Below, in pieces: positions 11,365 through 23,507 of a stretch of 64,000 bases of DNA (position 1 is the first letter of the stretch; each line of letters starts with the position of its first letter). Location: the NCBI GenBank assembly GCA_030248225.1, contig JASANE010028581.1, forward strand, positions 1 to 64,000, in the 5' to 3' direction. Origin of the DNA: Trileptium ribeirensis. Taxonomy: Eukaryota; Nematoda; Enoplea; Enoplida; Thoracostomopsidae. The translations under genes were made by a program, and so were the position numbers. The notes beneath the pieces are model-generated. The model had not been told where the DNA came from, made no database searches, and worked only from the letters and a program-made list of their open reading frames with translations.

Positions 11365-13140
11365 TCAGTATTATTAAAACTATCCCTGAAGAATATAAAA
11401 TTAAAACGACAAATTAAACTTTAGCTACCTTCACCGTACACGGCATTATAACCAAACAAACCTGTGGCATAATGTTTCCATTGTGTGGAAGAGACTGGCT
11501 TAGTACTTTGGGAAAAGCACGCCGATGGAAACATGCCCACAGGTTTATGCTAAGCATAGTCTTAGTACATAGCGAACTGCATAAGCACCGTCTTTACGCC
11601 CATCAGCATAATTTTGGCCAATGTTGTTGGAACAGGTAGTGTTTACTATCACAAAGAAAAACGAATCGTTGATTTGTGTGTAATTCGTGTATTCAGTGAA
11701 CAACAGCACGCCAAACCATATACGAAAGGATTACATCGCGCTTTATGGTCACCCGGTTGATGACATGCCAAAAGGAACAGCTTAGTGCCGTAGACTTACT
11801 CTTATTGATTTTCTATGACTCACATAAGTAGCAAAACTTAGACTAACGCATAGGCTTATTATATCAAAGACGGCATGACCTGAATTCTTTTCGGCCGTGG
11901 AGATTATTGTGTTGATGTAACTTTAAAATTTGATAGTGCGGCTTACGACAATGAATTTCAGGTGTACCATAAAGACACAGTTACAAAAAAATCCTACCAT
12001 TTACCTTAAATTTCCTAAAATTTTGTATGGAGGCCATCAAGAAATTTTAAAATCCTCAATGTAATCGGAGGTTTCTTCTGAAACTGAAATCTTGGATCTA
12101 CCCCTTTTTTGTATAGACGGAAACTTCCGCCTTTTTTCCGCGGTGATAACGGCTATACTTACAGAATGTTAAGAGCTTAATTCACCGTGCCTACAGGTGT
12201 AAATGTATGATAATATTTTTGAAATGATTCAACACCTACTTCCTGACAAAGAATATTAACCGTTTAATCAGATTGGCGTCGTTTGCCATTTTTATCAGCA
12301 GGTTAACAACACAGGTATCACAAGACGTTGGTAGAAACCAAAACGATAGCTACAATTTGTTTATAACAATATTTATTCACTATACAAATATTTACAAAAA
12401 TTATAAATGGGAGTTAATTTATTTTGCTGGTACAGCATAATGCGGTGACTAAGGAGTCGAGATGTTTTACAACAAAGCATAATGTGATGCTCGAACAAAA
12501 TCATCAAATTGGGTTAAGATATTGTGGATAATAGACACAACATTTTAACTACTAAAGATAGAGTTGAGATATTTTGATACAAAGTAAAGCACTATTCGCT
12601 TAGCATTGGTGTCAAAACCTCAATTTGTCAAAAATAATGAAGTTAAGCGATTTTAGCTCTGAGGCGACGATATAATCCTGGGTTGTAACTATGTAACTTA
12701 TTAATGAGTTTGGTAAAAGAATAGGAAATGTCAAGTCAATGCTCGAAATCACATCGGTTTCTGTTTACGATCTTGAGACAGGTTCAGTATATCAATAATA
12801 TCAAACATACTTCTCGAATAGTTGGTAAAAGCTCGAATTTTAGAGTTAAGCACATTCTGTAGCCCGATTATATGTTTTGTGGGCATGGTTTCACTGATGT
12901 ATATATATTAATTTACTGATGGATTATAGTGAAAGGCACTAGAATAATAACTATAAGGTAACATGAACATATATTTAATATTAACTGTGTGGTAGCGATA
13001 TGTGCGTCGCCGGAAGCGACCTGAAATTCGCTGAAATTTTGAACTTAACTTGCAACAAAATTGGAATAGCGGGTGCACTTGAAAAAACACAAAAATTGAC
13101 ACTAGACAAGGTCCTGCATATCTTATGACATCACAAATTA
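11365..13140. other. AT-rich spacer, no gene
   Basis: No recognisable coding sequence. The only frame of any length (12,908-13,102, minus) lacks a domain. Nothing else was identified. Confidence 0.4.
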
Positions 13141-13148
13141 GATATTTC

Positions 13149-13889
13149 GGATCAGTTGAAGAATTTCCCCCTACCTAGACAGTTGAAGAATTCCCCCTAC
13201 CAACACAGGTGAAGATTCCTCCCTACCGCGAACATTTTGCAATGCATCCAATCTAACTTGGATGTCCTGGTGTCATTGTTCAGTGCGATGAAAGTCGGTT
13301 CGCTCACAAAATGAAACATCATCGAGAACGAATCCCACAAAGCAATGCCTGGGTATTTGGCGCAGTGGATACGTCAGTATCTCCCGCGATTGGCTATATG
13401 GAAATTGTAGATCGACGTGATGAGTCTACTCTAATACTTATCATATGGACGGTTGTTCGACCAGGAAGTATTGTGCACAGCGATCAATGAGCTGTGTATA
13501 ATGTCATCGAGCAGCAAACCGGATTGCAGCACGAAACTGTTAATCATTCGCTGCACTTTGTTGATCCAACAACAGGTGTCTACACGCAACATATTGAGTC
13601 GTACTGGAATCGTCACAAACAACGAATAAAACAAATGCGCGGTGTGCCCCGTCAGTTTCGGCAAGGCTATTTGAAAGAATTCCAAGAGACGGCTTTCAAT
13701 GCGCTGTGACCAGTATCCAATCTGATACAACAAAACGGACTGTCTAACCCAACGGCCCTCGCAAAGGCTATTACTGAAGCTAAGCATTTTGCCGTAGTAC
13801 TCTAAGTGTAAGAATTTTTCCCGTGGTACTCTATGGCAGAATTTCCCCACCCCTTAGTAGTTACTGGGGGAAAATTCATCAACTGGTCC
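13149..13889 (+). mobile_element. Merlin-family DNA transposon, 741 bp
   Basis: Terminal inverted repeats of about 25 bp are visible: the left end starts GGATCAGTTGAAGAATTTCC and the right end, reverse-complemented, starts GGACCAGTTGATGAATTTTC. The element is flanked by GATATTTC at 13,141-13,148 and GAAATTTC at 13,890-13,897, an 8-bp target duplication with one mismatch, which fits the 8-9 bp duplications known for Merlin. The left end holds three imperfect copies of a GTTGAAGAATTCCCCCTAC unit (13,154-13,230). Inside is an IS1595/ISXO2-type transposase fragment. I recall intact Merlin elements as longer, so this copy is probably deleted internally. Confidence 0.85.
13269..13709 (+). pseudogene. 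Merlin transposase (ISXO2-like DDE domain), one in-frame stop
   Basis: One frame from about 13,269 to TGA at 13,707-13,709 carries the whole catalytic region: CDES (first Asp, at 13,287), VFGAVD, an EIVDRRDEST strand, HSDQ (second Asp), VNHS.HFVDP.TGVYT and HIESYW (catalytic Glu). The reading is broken only by a TGA after HSDQ, where the family normally has Trp, so TGG to TGA is the likely lesion. The N-terminal DNA-binding part is absent. The enzyme would have been a nuclear cut-and-paste transposase of the DDE type. The domain is recognised from its motifs with good confidence. Confidence 0.85.
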
Positions 13890-14434
13890 GAAATTTCAAC
13901 TTACATGCAATTTTGCACAGGAGATATATATACACTGAAACATAACTCTTAACAGAATCCAAGTTCTAATGACAATTTAACAGTTCTCGTTCACTAAAGC
14001 CTAATTTACGATCACGTATATACAGAAGCTAATTAGCATTGTACAAAAAATCACTTCAGCAAAATTGGTCAATCCGTTCCACACATACTCTTGTTGCCAA
14101 TAATATTACAAATCTTACATAAAGTAAAATGGCAGAAAATGATTTCAATAGTTGGATGAGGTGTAGGCAGGAAAATAAATACGTATCTACCTCGAGATCG
14201 CTAGAACCCGTCAAGAAAAACATTAGGAGTCGTCGTTGAAAACGACCGACTATATACTGCTGAGTTTTGACGATTAATCAAAACTGAGACTATCGCTCAA
14301 TGTACCCTTTCGTTCTTAACATTTGTCAGCGCGTACACTGGAAGGCGATGCGCTAAACAAGTTTGGCATGCAGCGTCCGTCGTTATTCGCTTGCTTTGTG
14401 AGGTTCTTTAAGGCACCGAGCAACAGCTCTGAGA

Positions 14435-14480
14435 TAGTCTAGTGGTTAGCGTACGAGGCTCGTAAGTGCAGTCCACGACA
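14435..14480 (+). repeat. tRNA-derived SINE-like fragment
   Basis: The segment TAGTCTAGTGGTTAGCG is close to the A box of tRNA genes. It is followed, after an anticodon-arm-sized gap, by AGTGCAGTCCACGAC, a decayed B box (expected GGTTCGAGTCC). The arrangement resembles the head of a tRNA-derived SINE rather than a working tRNA gene, because the acceptor stem does not pair. Confidence 0.4.
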
Positions 14481-17400
14481 AAAGCTTGTACAAGACTGAC
14501 GAAATACACGTTAGTGTTCTTAATTAAATGACACAAGGTACAAGGATACCTACAATAGTTGGGAATACGGCATGTGAACGACGCAACGTCGCCTGGTTTG
14601 GCCAGCTGACAGGCTGTAAATTTTCAGTAAACTTCAGAAAATAAACGCTATAATAGTAAATACATCTGCGATAAAAAGCTTTATATGAAATCTGTTTCAA
14701 CGTTATAAATCGTGACAAAATGTAAGAAATCGGCTACCTAAAACAGATTAAGTACTGCCTAAAGGTGAGAGATTTTGTGTCACTCTAGCCAAGACATTGT
14801 GTGTCGAGATGCGAAACGTTTAGGATACCGATAACGTTATAGCTTTTAAGTTTACACTTTTGGTTTACTTGAAGATGCTTTTTCTACACTAGTACCTTCA
14901 AAACTTTCTATCGGTACTCGGCTAAAATTAGTTGTCGCTCAGACACAACTACATTTGTGCTGTTCGAAACAGTTTTATTTTATCACAGAATATAGAAATT
15001 AAGTTGAAAACGGAAATGCTAAATTTATAAATGATAATACAAAACGAAATGAATATATTTTGAATACATCAACAAATTGGATTAATGCCTAAAACTCGCA
15101 GTAGATAATCAGGCAACTAAAAAAAATTATTACCAAACCGGCTACGCGTCCAAATCCCGTTAAAGTCTGCACACCATCAGTTTTCCTCTATGAGAGAAGT
15201 TAGGGCTTGGCTCTGCTCATAGATATATCCAAATGAGTATATTCTTCCACAGCCCTCATCATGATTTTGCAATGGGAGTCACATGTAACGTCGTTAAGCT
15301 ATCATGACGCCAAAACAACCTGTTTACATATAAGTTCTCATTTTTACTACTAATTTTTCATCCTTTAACTTAAAATAAAATTTATAATATTTCTAGTTAT
15401 ACCCGATAAAACAGTCGTTTATGACGTCGTATATACGAATATTAATTTCAGAAGATACACATCAGCAAACATAGCCGACCTCTGGCCCATAGTAATTCTG
15501 CAGCTGAAATCAAGATCATCAAAGCTCAGTTGTAATGAAAAATATGACGAATCGCTATGCCTCAAAATTTGAATGCACATTTATATTCCAATCAATTTTT
15601 ATAGTTGGTTTTATTTCAAAGTTTTTAAATATCTGTTCTGATAAAGTTTTGTTCCTCAAGAGTTTCACTCGTTTTCACAAGATAAATTGAAAAGACAAAC
15701 AAATGAGAAAACATGCTTTCAAATTGGAACGCGCGAACACAATCTTGAACCACACACTTAAAATCGGAAACTTTCTACCAATAGATTAAAAAAATCAGTG
15801 GCGAATAAAGAACCAAGTCTGCCATATATTTCCTACAGTCAAAACCCTGAACACACTCCATAAATTTACCCAATACTTTAAACCGTTCAAACGGCAAAAG
15901 GCCGAGTTAATCGACGATAAACGGCAGCCGCCGTCAGGAACCAAACGCTGATTGCATTGTTGCAAACGGTGTACACCAACCACTTAGCTGTCTGGGAGCT
16001 GTTTTTCGGTTCCGTAGGGAGCCTCGCAAAGCGAGATTATAACAACGCACGCGTTGTAACCAGTCAATATACGACAACTACTGTTCAAATGTGAGCTGGT
16101 CTCAGGTGAGGTCAGCGGACGCCAAAGTAATAAAGCAAATTGTACGTTCCCTAAGCACCGCACAAATTTGGCCCCTATAACAATCTGATCACGTCTGATC
16201 AACAGTACAAAGGTTTGTAATAAATATTACATAGTTTTAGACCTGACGGTCTTTAGGCAAATTGGTAAATATTGATAGCTGACAATGATTGCGAAAACCC
16301 ATTTTTTATTGCAGTTACATCGGAAATACTTATAGCTACACGTCAAATTTTCAATTATACAACATTGGAATAATAAAAACAATTGCCCAATACCTTCTCA
16401 CTGTGGACAAATATACAAATATCAATATCATAACATAAGAAATAGAACAAAGTAAAGATAGCTGAGTATTAAACGTTCTGTCAAATAATTCAATTATATA
16501 AGAATTAATGTATCGTCACTAAAATTACAGTCAAAAAACAGAAAGGTTAACATAACCCAATGACGCGACTGTTGCATCTGTTGAAAGGTGAAGGCTAAGT
16601 AATACGCTAAATTTCAGGACAATGTAAATATGAGGGCAGGATAAATATCCGGCTAAAATTGTGGGATGTATCGGATAATCCGGATATGGACAACCATGTC
16701 CTAAAATTTCAAAGTTTTATTTAAACTTAAAAAACTGTATAACAGACTTTGGTATTGACTATTCAAGGTGTATTTCAGGAGGCATGAGGTATAAACAAAT
16801 ATAAGTTTTGATAAGGTGTAGTTTTGCATCAATATGTGCTGTGTAAGTTACACTAATCCTATTTTGGTAAACAGTGTTTAATTTATAGTGAACACCATTT
16901 CATGTTCTAGTAAACTATTATTCTAAATTATTCAGAGTAAAGTGTAAATTTCAGATATCGAAGATCCTGACAAGGTGCCAGGGAATCACTGGAATCCAAC
17001 TGCAAGCCAGAGAAGCGGGATTGGCAAAGGTTGCGAGCTTCCAGAAGTCCCAAACAACCATGGCGAAATATCTAATTTCGGATAGAATGTGGAGGTTTGT
17101 GGCATTAGTTGTTGGTTATTTGAATTAAGAAATTTTCAGGAAAATACGAAGCGTAACACTGTACCACTTTAAAAAATCTATCTAACCCTTGAATCTTCAC
17201 GATATAATGTATAACTGCTTTGTTCAAGCTACGACGCATTCCTCAGAACATCTAGCGGCCAGATTTTCAAATACTTCCTGGTACCTAAGATATTTAAACA
17301 CAAATTTGACGCATGCAGTTGCTCTTGCGAACTTTAACATAACTTAGCGAATTAACTTAGTTTGTTGCGTAGCGTACGCTTGGGTTCGTATTGCTATTCA

Positions 17401-18932
17401 CTCCGTTGTGTGGAGCATTAAGACTCTAGCAACAGCGTGGACGTGGCTCAGGCTAACGAACGTAACTCTAACGCAAACGGCTCGGGTCCGGCAAAAGTTT
17501 GCTTAGCGATAATGGATATGCAAATTAATTTATGAAGCAATGGATTAAACCGACAAAAATAAGACCAGCGTTATCAAAAAGCGATAGATCATGTTGGGAT
17601 AGACGCATTAGCGCATTTATCATCGCGACACATCAACCACACGTTTCTTTCTTATTTAAACATCTTTAATTACAATCTGTAACACCAAAGGTCGATTTCA
17701 GAAATATGAATAATCTAAAATCAACTGAAAATTAAAAAAGCGGAAAAATCAGCGACTCTTAAAATAGTCAAACTTCGACGGTTTTTTTCGGTTATAACTC
17801 AGCACAAATAGAAAAATTCCATAACTTTCCACTCGCACCATTAGCTTTTCCTATTGCGGCCCGGCTAATGTCACTATGGGACAGGCTGCGGTTGAATAAA
17901 ACATTTCACAAAAAACGCGATAAATATTTCCTTAGACCAGTGTGGCTTAACTGAATTATATATATACATAATTTAGCTTCTGAGGCTGCGTGACCAAACC
18001 CCGTTCCGTTGTTTCTATAGTTACCTTAGCGTTCCGTAACTTCTTATTTCACGAACAGGCTTTACCGTTACGCTCACTTAACTTCAGTTCCATTATCAGC
18101 CTTGTCATGTTTGACCAGCTTGGTGTTGTTTGTTTTAAAGGCGAAACCATTATGATTGCTTTAAAAGTACACACTGGATATTAGGGACAAATTCTGAATA
18201 GATTGACAGATTTATCCAAAAGTGACTACTTTCCCTATCCACACCAACGTATTTTTACATCGAACTGGCATCTAGATCTAAATATTCTCAACGTTCGGGT
18301 TATACAAAGAGCACTTAGCATTAATTAGAATTCTAAAAGCCACAATTGGTTTTAAAACCGTTGTAGTTGTTCTGACAGAAAATGCTCATGCTTAATAAAT
18401 TTAGTATTGCCTCATGTTTAATACAAATCTAGTGTAATTATATTTAATTTGCGGCATAAATATGTATATTGCAAACTTTTAGCATAATTTGGTTCTTAAC
18501 CTTAAGCTTTAATAATGGTAGCAAACATTTAAGCGTAATTATACTATTTTTATCATTGTAGCAAAAGTACGTAACACTACTTTGTATTGAGCAATGCAAT
18601 GCTTCAATTTGCAAAGTAGCTTTGCCAAAACATTTTCGTCTCCAGAAGCATTGCTAAGTACAAAAACAGGCAAAATATTAATTTATTGTTATATATGTAT
18701 ATAATTATTATATATTCCATATATATTTATATGTATGTCTATATAATTTATATATATTTATTACGAAATGTACATATAATTATTGTATCAATACGTGTTG
18801 ATTAAGCATAGCAAATGTTCAACAAGAAAAGATCGACTACCGCATAGTTTATGCTAGTATAGTGCTGAAGTTTAAGCATAATCTAAGTTTAAAATGCTAT
18901 GCTAAATTTGACTCTTTTAGCATTATTACGCT

Positions 18933-19023
18933 AAATAAGTACCTTAACGTTTCTTAGTAAGTGCCTCACCATCCTACCAAATAAGTACCTTAACGTTTCT
19001 TAGTAAGTGCCTCACCATCCTAC
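18933..19023. repeat. 46-bp tandem duplication
   Basis: Two exact adjacent copies of a 46-bp unit beginning AAATAAGTACCTTAACGTTT, followed by a third, decayed copy to about 19,060. No coding potential. Confidence 0.85.
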
Positions 19024-20985
19024 TTAATAAGTAACGTATCTTAAGCACTGCAAGGATACTCTGATAAGTTATATTAAATAATTAGCATTATAATGCCAAA
19101 TAAGTAACATTAACATTTTGAGTGCAGATTCTTCCTATCGAATACCCAACGACCACGATATGATGGTTAGCTATAAGGCTGAAAGACACCGGAAGAACTC
19201 ACAATCTACACAGTTTTGGAAATGAAGTATTTTGAGTTTCCAACCAACCACTATTCCGAGACGATCAAACAAAGTTTCTTCGCCTCCATGACCTAAGGTA
19301 AATACAGTATACAATAAAATTGACCGCCTAAAGCCAAAATATATAGATATAACGACAAAACTCTCCTAAGACGGTCCCATGAAAACATATATATATATAA
19401 ACAGTGTCATTTTGGCATTCTTGAGTCAAGCTTTTATCGTTGACTATCAGTAAAATTTTGGACCTGGTCACGAAATCCAATATTAGGATATCCGAATTAT
19501 TGAGATGTAGCGGATAATATGAACACATACCCGGATATGATACTACATTAAATACCAACAAATTTATCAATAAACTGTGGTTAATTCATCTTGACTTATT
19601 CAAATTTTGCAGACATATATATGGATGTCTAAAACCGATCTGTGAAACGGAAAACAAACAATAAAAGCAGGAGCTCGGCTATACACGAGTAAGACTCGGG
19701 TGAAATTTCTACTGAGTTTGAGTTTTTTCATGCTTGAATTTTGTCTAACCATTACGAGTACGTACAATAGATACCGACTTTCCAGGGTTCTATTTAGAAT
19801 TCGTGAAAAGTGTCAATCAAGTCATCTCAAAGCTTCTCAGAACTTTTGCGAGATTACACTGACTCAATAAGAGATAAGGGCACAGAAAACATAATAAAAA
19901 TTCGAGTAAGACTTTGAGTAATTGTCATTTTTCGAAACTTTAACGAAATATAGAAAAATAATTGACTTCTGCTATTAAAGCACTAAAGTTTTTCGGACCA
20001 GCAAAACTAAAATGCTTCATAAGAGAACACCGACCAGATCTTAGATTTGAAATTTCGTCTATTATACATATCATTAATTATTCGAAAACCTCTACGCATA
20101 CAATCATACTATCCAATTTTAATAAATCACAAAATTTCGTCGAGTAAAAGTTATATATACAATACTTTTAATGATCCTAATCCAGGATAATAAAACAGGA
20201 TAATAATATAACACACAGCACGGTATTATGATTACCGCATCCTGGTATACGGCATAGGAGTTATATCATGTCACTACAGCGCACGTTTAAGTAGACATTG
20301 CATTGAAAAGCTAAAGCTTAGCAAAATATTGCAATCGCAAAATATTTACAAACAAAACCAAATCCTGATAGATAACACCGCTCGAAAAGAAACATACTCA
20401 CACGACAACGCAATCCAGCATTCTGCTCCTTGAAACATTCTATCACAGCCAAGCAGTCAAAAATATCAAAAAATACTAAACATATCAACGCTATCTCAAT
20501 GCGCAATTTCGGAAAAAACGAAACAATCTGGGTGAAACACAATGAAGAACCATTATAGGCTCTAGTTGTGCAACCAAAACCAGGGTCTGATGCGCACCAA
20601 AAAAGGGTTCTTTAAGAGTATTATAGTTTTTGTCACAGCATTATCATCAAAATAGCCTGCAACTCTGTTGACGTTGCCAATGGCCTAGAAATGCGGTGCC
20701 GGTGCCGAACACAGCCATAAGCTCAAGAATACAATGGATTATGTTCAATCGGAAACAACATGGTTGAGTAGATTTAAGCCTACATTCCAGCAATGGCCAG
20801 ATCTAGGATGTATATTGAATTGGTATTTTAGGCGATAGCAACGAAAATTTCACCGAGAACAGTTCTGATGATCTTACGACTTGTAGATATTTGCGCTCAT
20901 GCCTTATTTTTTTATAAAACAATCTGCGTCAGCTTCTGCCGCTGTAATTGAAAAACACGTGGAACGCATTCCTTGGGTAACTTAA

Positions 20986-21253
20986 GGAATGTTCACATGC
21001 TCAAACTTTTTGCTCAAATTTTGAGCTCAAAATTTGACGGTATTTTTTAACGAAAAATTACGATATTTAAAAACTTGAGAAAAAAATTTGAGCTCTCAAA
21101 CTCTTTCAGGTAATACTTCTCGTCCATTATTGGTTACAGGAATAATCTTGAAAAGTTTGAACAGTATTCACACGTTAAAATTTACCAAAAATGCAAAAAA
21201 GATGCTTTCAAATTTTGATCAAAATTTGAAAAGTTTGAGCGTGTGAACACGCC
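20986..21253. mobile_element. MITE with TTAA target duplication (268 bp)
   Basis: Left end GGAATGTTCACATGCTCAAA and reverse-complemented right end GGCGTGTTCACACGCTCAAA form a good terminal inverted repeat. The element is bounded by TTAA at 20,982-20,985 and 21,254-21,257. TTAA targets are characteristic of piggyBac and Kolobok elements. The interior is rich in GCTCAAA/TTTGAGC repeats and has no coding sequence, so it is non-autonomous. A decayed relative lies at 46,030-46,327. Confidence 0.8.
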
Positions 21254-21257
21254 TTAA

Positions 21258-23507
21258 GGCTCAAATCGGCAGTTATTATGGGTCAAATGTTTCATCGCAC
21301 GTTTCCTTTTAAAAGCGAGTCTATGACGGTTTCTTGAGAAAAGTACGAGACTTCTTGTCATCGCACAGCACGGCATAACGTGACTCATTTCGCTCGTACA
21401 AGAATGGATCCAGTGAGTAGTCTCAACTTTTGCGGATAGCGACAATGTATCATCGACAAAACTTTGTCCGACTCTCAGCTCTACTTTTGGGTGATCTTGT
21501 TTGAAATCAAAATTTTGCCTCGACCTGCCCAGGTTTTGAGGCGTGTATAATGTTTATCCTAGAATATGGTAAAAGAATAAATGTTTGATGGTATCATGAC
21601 ACCCCAAAAGATGTGGAGTACCTCCCGCAGCCGGGAATACGGGGTAAATGAATCATGGTATGCCCGTGTCGTTTATGTGCTGGTGGCAAGAACAGTCATA
21701 ATCTTCTCATGAGGCCAGCATGAACCGTTGGTAATACGCAATGGAGTTTATTTTATAACACAGTCGTTTTCAGAAATATTGTTTTACACCAAACACCATT
21801 CGATTCTTTAAAATACAATACACATCTAAATAGCATTAAAGGCGATGGTATAGAAACGTGGTAGTATAAATTACCCCATAGCTAAAAGCTGACGAAATAA
21901 CGGCCATAATATACAAAGAAAAACAAGCAAAAGCAACACGTTGCTACCGGTGTGGCACTCCAATAATTGCTCAATACCGACAGGGCATTAGAGAAGAGTA
22001 AAACTTCCAAGCACTGTTCACACCAATGGACACGGGTGTGTTCGGCCTGACCCCCATTTCTGGGGTGTCGTCATGCATAGACCCCTCCCAAGGGTGGTAG
22101 GAACTGGGGAAGGGGGGTCAGTCCAAAATCGCTCGTGTCATCAAACACGGGCTAACATTAGAGTGCAGGGAAGTGTTATACTCTTCTCTAATGCACTCTT
22201 GATAACACTATATATATGTTATATTGGGGCCGAATGATAAAAGCGTCAAAGCACAATTAAAACATATATTCAACATGTCATAAAGCATGACAACGGGTAA
22301 ATGTTCACATCCAGCGTTATACGTCCTCTCATCCCATTACTGTAACTAGTCAACTAGCCTAACAGCTGACACTAGTTCAATAATCGATTACAATGATAAG
22401 CCGATTACAAAAGTGGCAAAATAGCGACACGCCCGCCGGCAATGAACCATCCCGATGGATGTAGAGCGTACTGTACTGCAGAAAGTGCAGCCTGAACGCT
22501 GATTAAGTCAACACAAAACGTATATGTATTACAACTAAAAATGAATAAGTTGTAATAATAATAATGATAGTAATAATAATGAATGAGTTAATGAATGAAT
22601 GAAATACAACAAGAGGCAAACTTCATTATAAGAAAAACAAAAGGCAAATTCCGTAACAAATAATATTGAAACGATAATTATAACAAAGACGAATCATTCC
22701 ATTGAACCGTAAATATATATACAATTTCGTTGCAACAGTTTATTACAAACATCGGCACGTAGAGTAATACGTAGATGCTATACTCAATCACTTTTGCCAC
22801 GCATGTGTTACACCACATGATGTTTAAACGGACATAGCTCATCTAAGCGGAGTTATGGTCGTGCGTTACCTGAATTACAAATCTTCCCGAGTTCAACGAA
22901 CAACATCTAATGTTATTACAAGATACTGGTTAGTTTATAAATTGTACACTACACGCACTTTTCAGGCTATAATTTCCTGATAAGCATTAATCTTAGGACA
23001 GTGGACACGGCTTTATATACGCGCTAAGAATGAAGGGTATATATCATACATGGTTAAGGTACGAGGTTGTAGATACCTATAGCCACTGCGTCGGGAGAGG
23101 GGATCAACCGGTCGGCGTGTGAGGGGCTATTTGTCAGTGGAAATATATGTTCAAAATTCCTTGCACGTAAAATGTTTTCAAATTTTGCCAATATTAATTT
23201 TACGTGATTTCTCCCAGTTTTTGCTAAAACGACCTGAAGGGGGAGAGGGTGCGGTTTTTCATGGGTGTGACCTGTCAAGGATGAAAGAAAAGTGAAGTAT
23301 ATGCCTCTCTGCGAAAAGTGTCATTAAGCTAAGCTCCACATAGCGAATCCCGTGTCCGACCGTCCGCAATTTTCTGGCTACGCCTCTGTCCATGTGTATT
23401 GGGATAATTTCGTAGCGATAATCGAAATATCTAAGTCAATCAATATATGTATACATATTTATCTCTATATAAGTACGTAGCAAGTGATTAGTTACCAACC
23501 TTTCAAA
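21258..23507. other. 3' flank of the Eph gene, including its probable 3' UTR
   Basis: No coding sequence recognised. The stop codon of the Eph gene is at 23,508-23,510 on the minus strand, so this side is its 3' flank. A minus-strand AATAAA occurs at 22,739-22,744 and could serve as the polyadenylation signal, giving a 3' UTR of roughly 0.75 kb; this is a guess from one hexamer. The foldback element at 21,985-22,194 lies here. The sequence at about 23,375-23,395 ends like a hAT-type terminal repeat (minus strand CAGAGGCGTAGCCAG) but no partner end was found. Confidence 0.35.
21985..22194. mobile_element. Foldback inverted-repeat element (210 bp)
   Basis: The first and last parts are inverted repeats over much of the length: the left GCATTAGAGAAGAGTAAAAC matches the reverse complement of the right end, GCATTAGAGAAGAGTATAAC. 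Inner arms around the GGCCTGACCCCC and GGGGGGTCAGTCC blocks also pair. The whole would fold into one long imperfect hairpin. No target duplication is evident. It is probably a foldback-type MITE. Confidence 0.65.

Larger units (their letters stand above)
13898..20981. other. AT-rich intergenic region, no gene recognised
   Basis: About 7 kb without a recognisable gene. It holds a tRNA-like SINE fragment (14,435-14,480), an AT/TA-rich simple tract (18,680-18,780) and a 46-bp tandem duplication (18,933-19,023). A slightly G+C-richer patch at 15,870-16,200 shows no identifiable product. An open patch at 16,957-17,094 preceded by TTTCAG is noted but not recognised. Confidence 0.4.

Noticed and set aside
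16957..17094. Plus-strand patch after TTTCAG with an open frame (KILTRCQGITGIQL...)
   Set aside because: About 45 codons between a possible acceptor and a weak donor, but no recognisable domain and no partner exon.
23054..23278. Candidate hAT element ending at CTGGCTACGCCTCTG near 23,395
   Set aside because: Only one end is recognisable; the presumed left end near 23,080 does not match and no 8-bp duplication is present.
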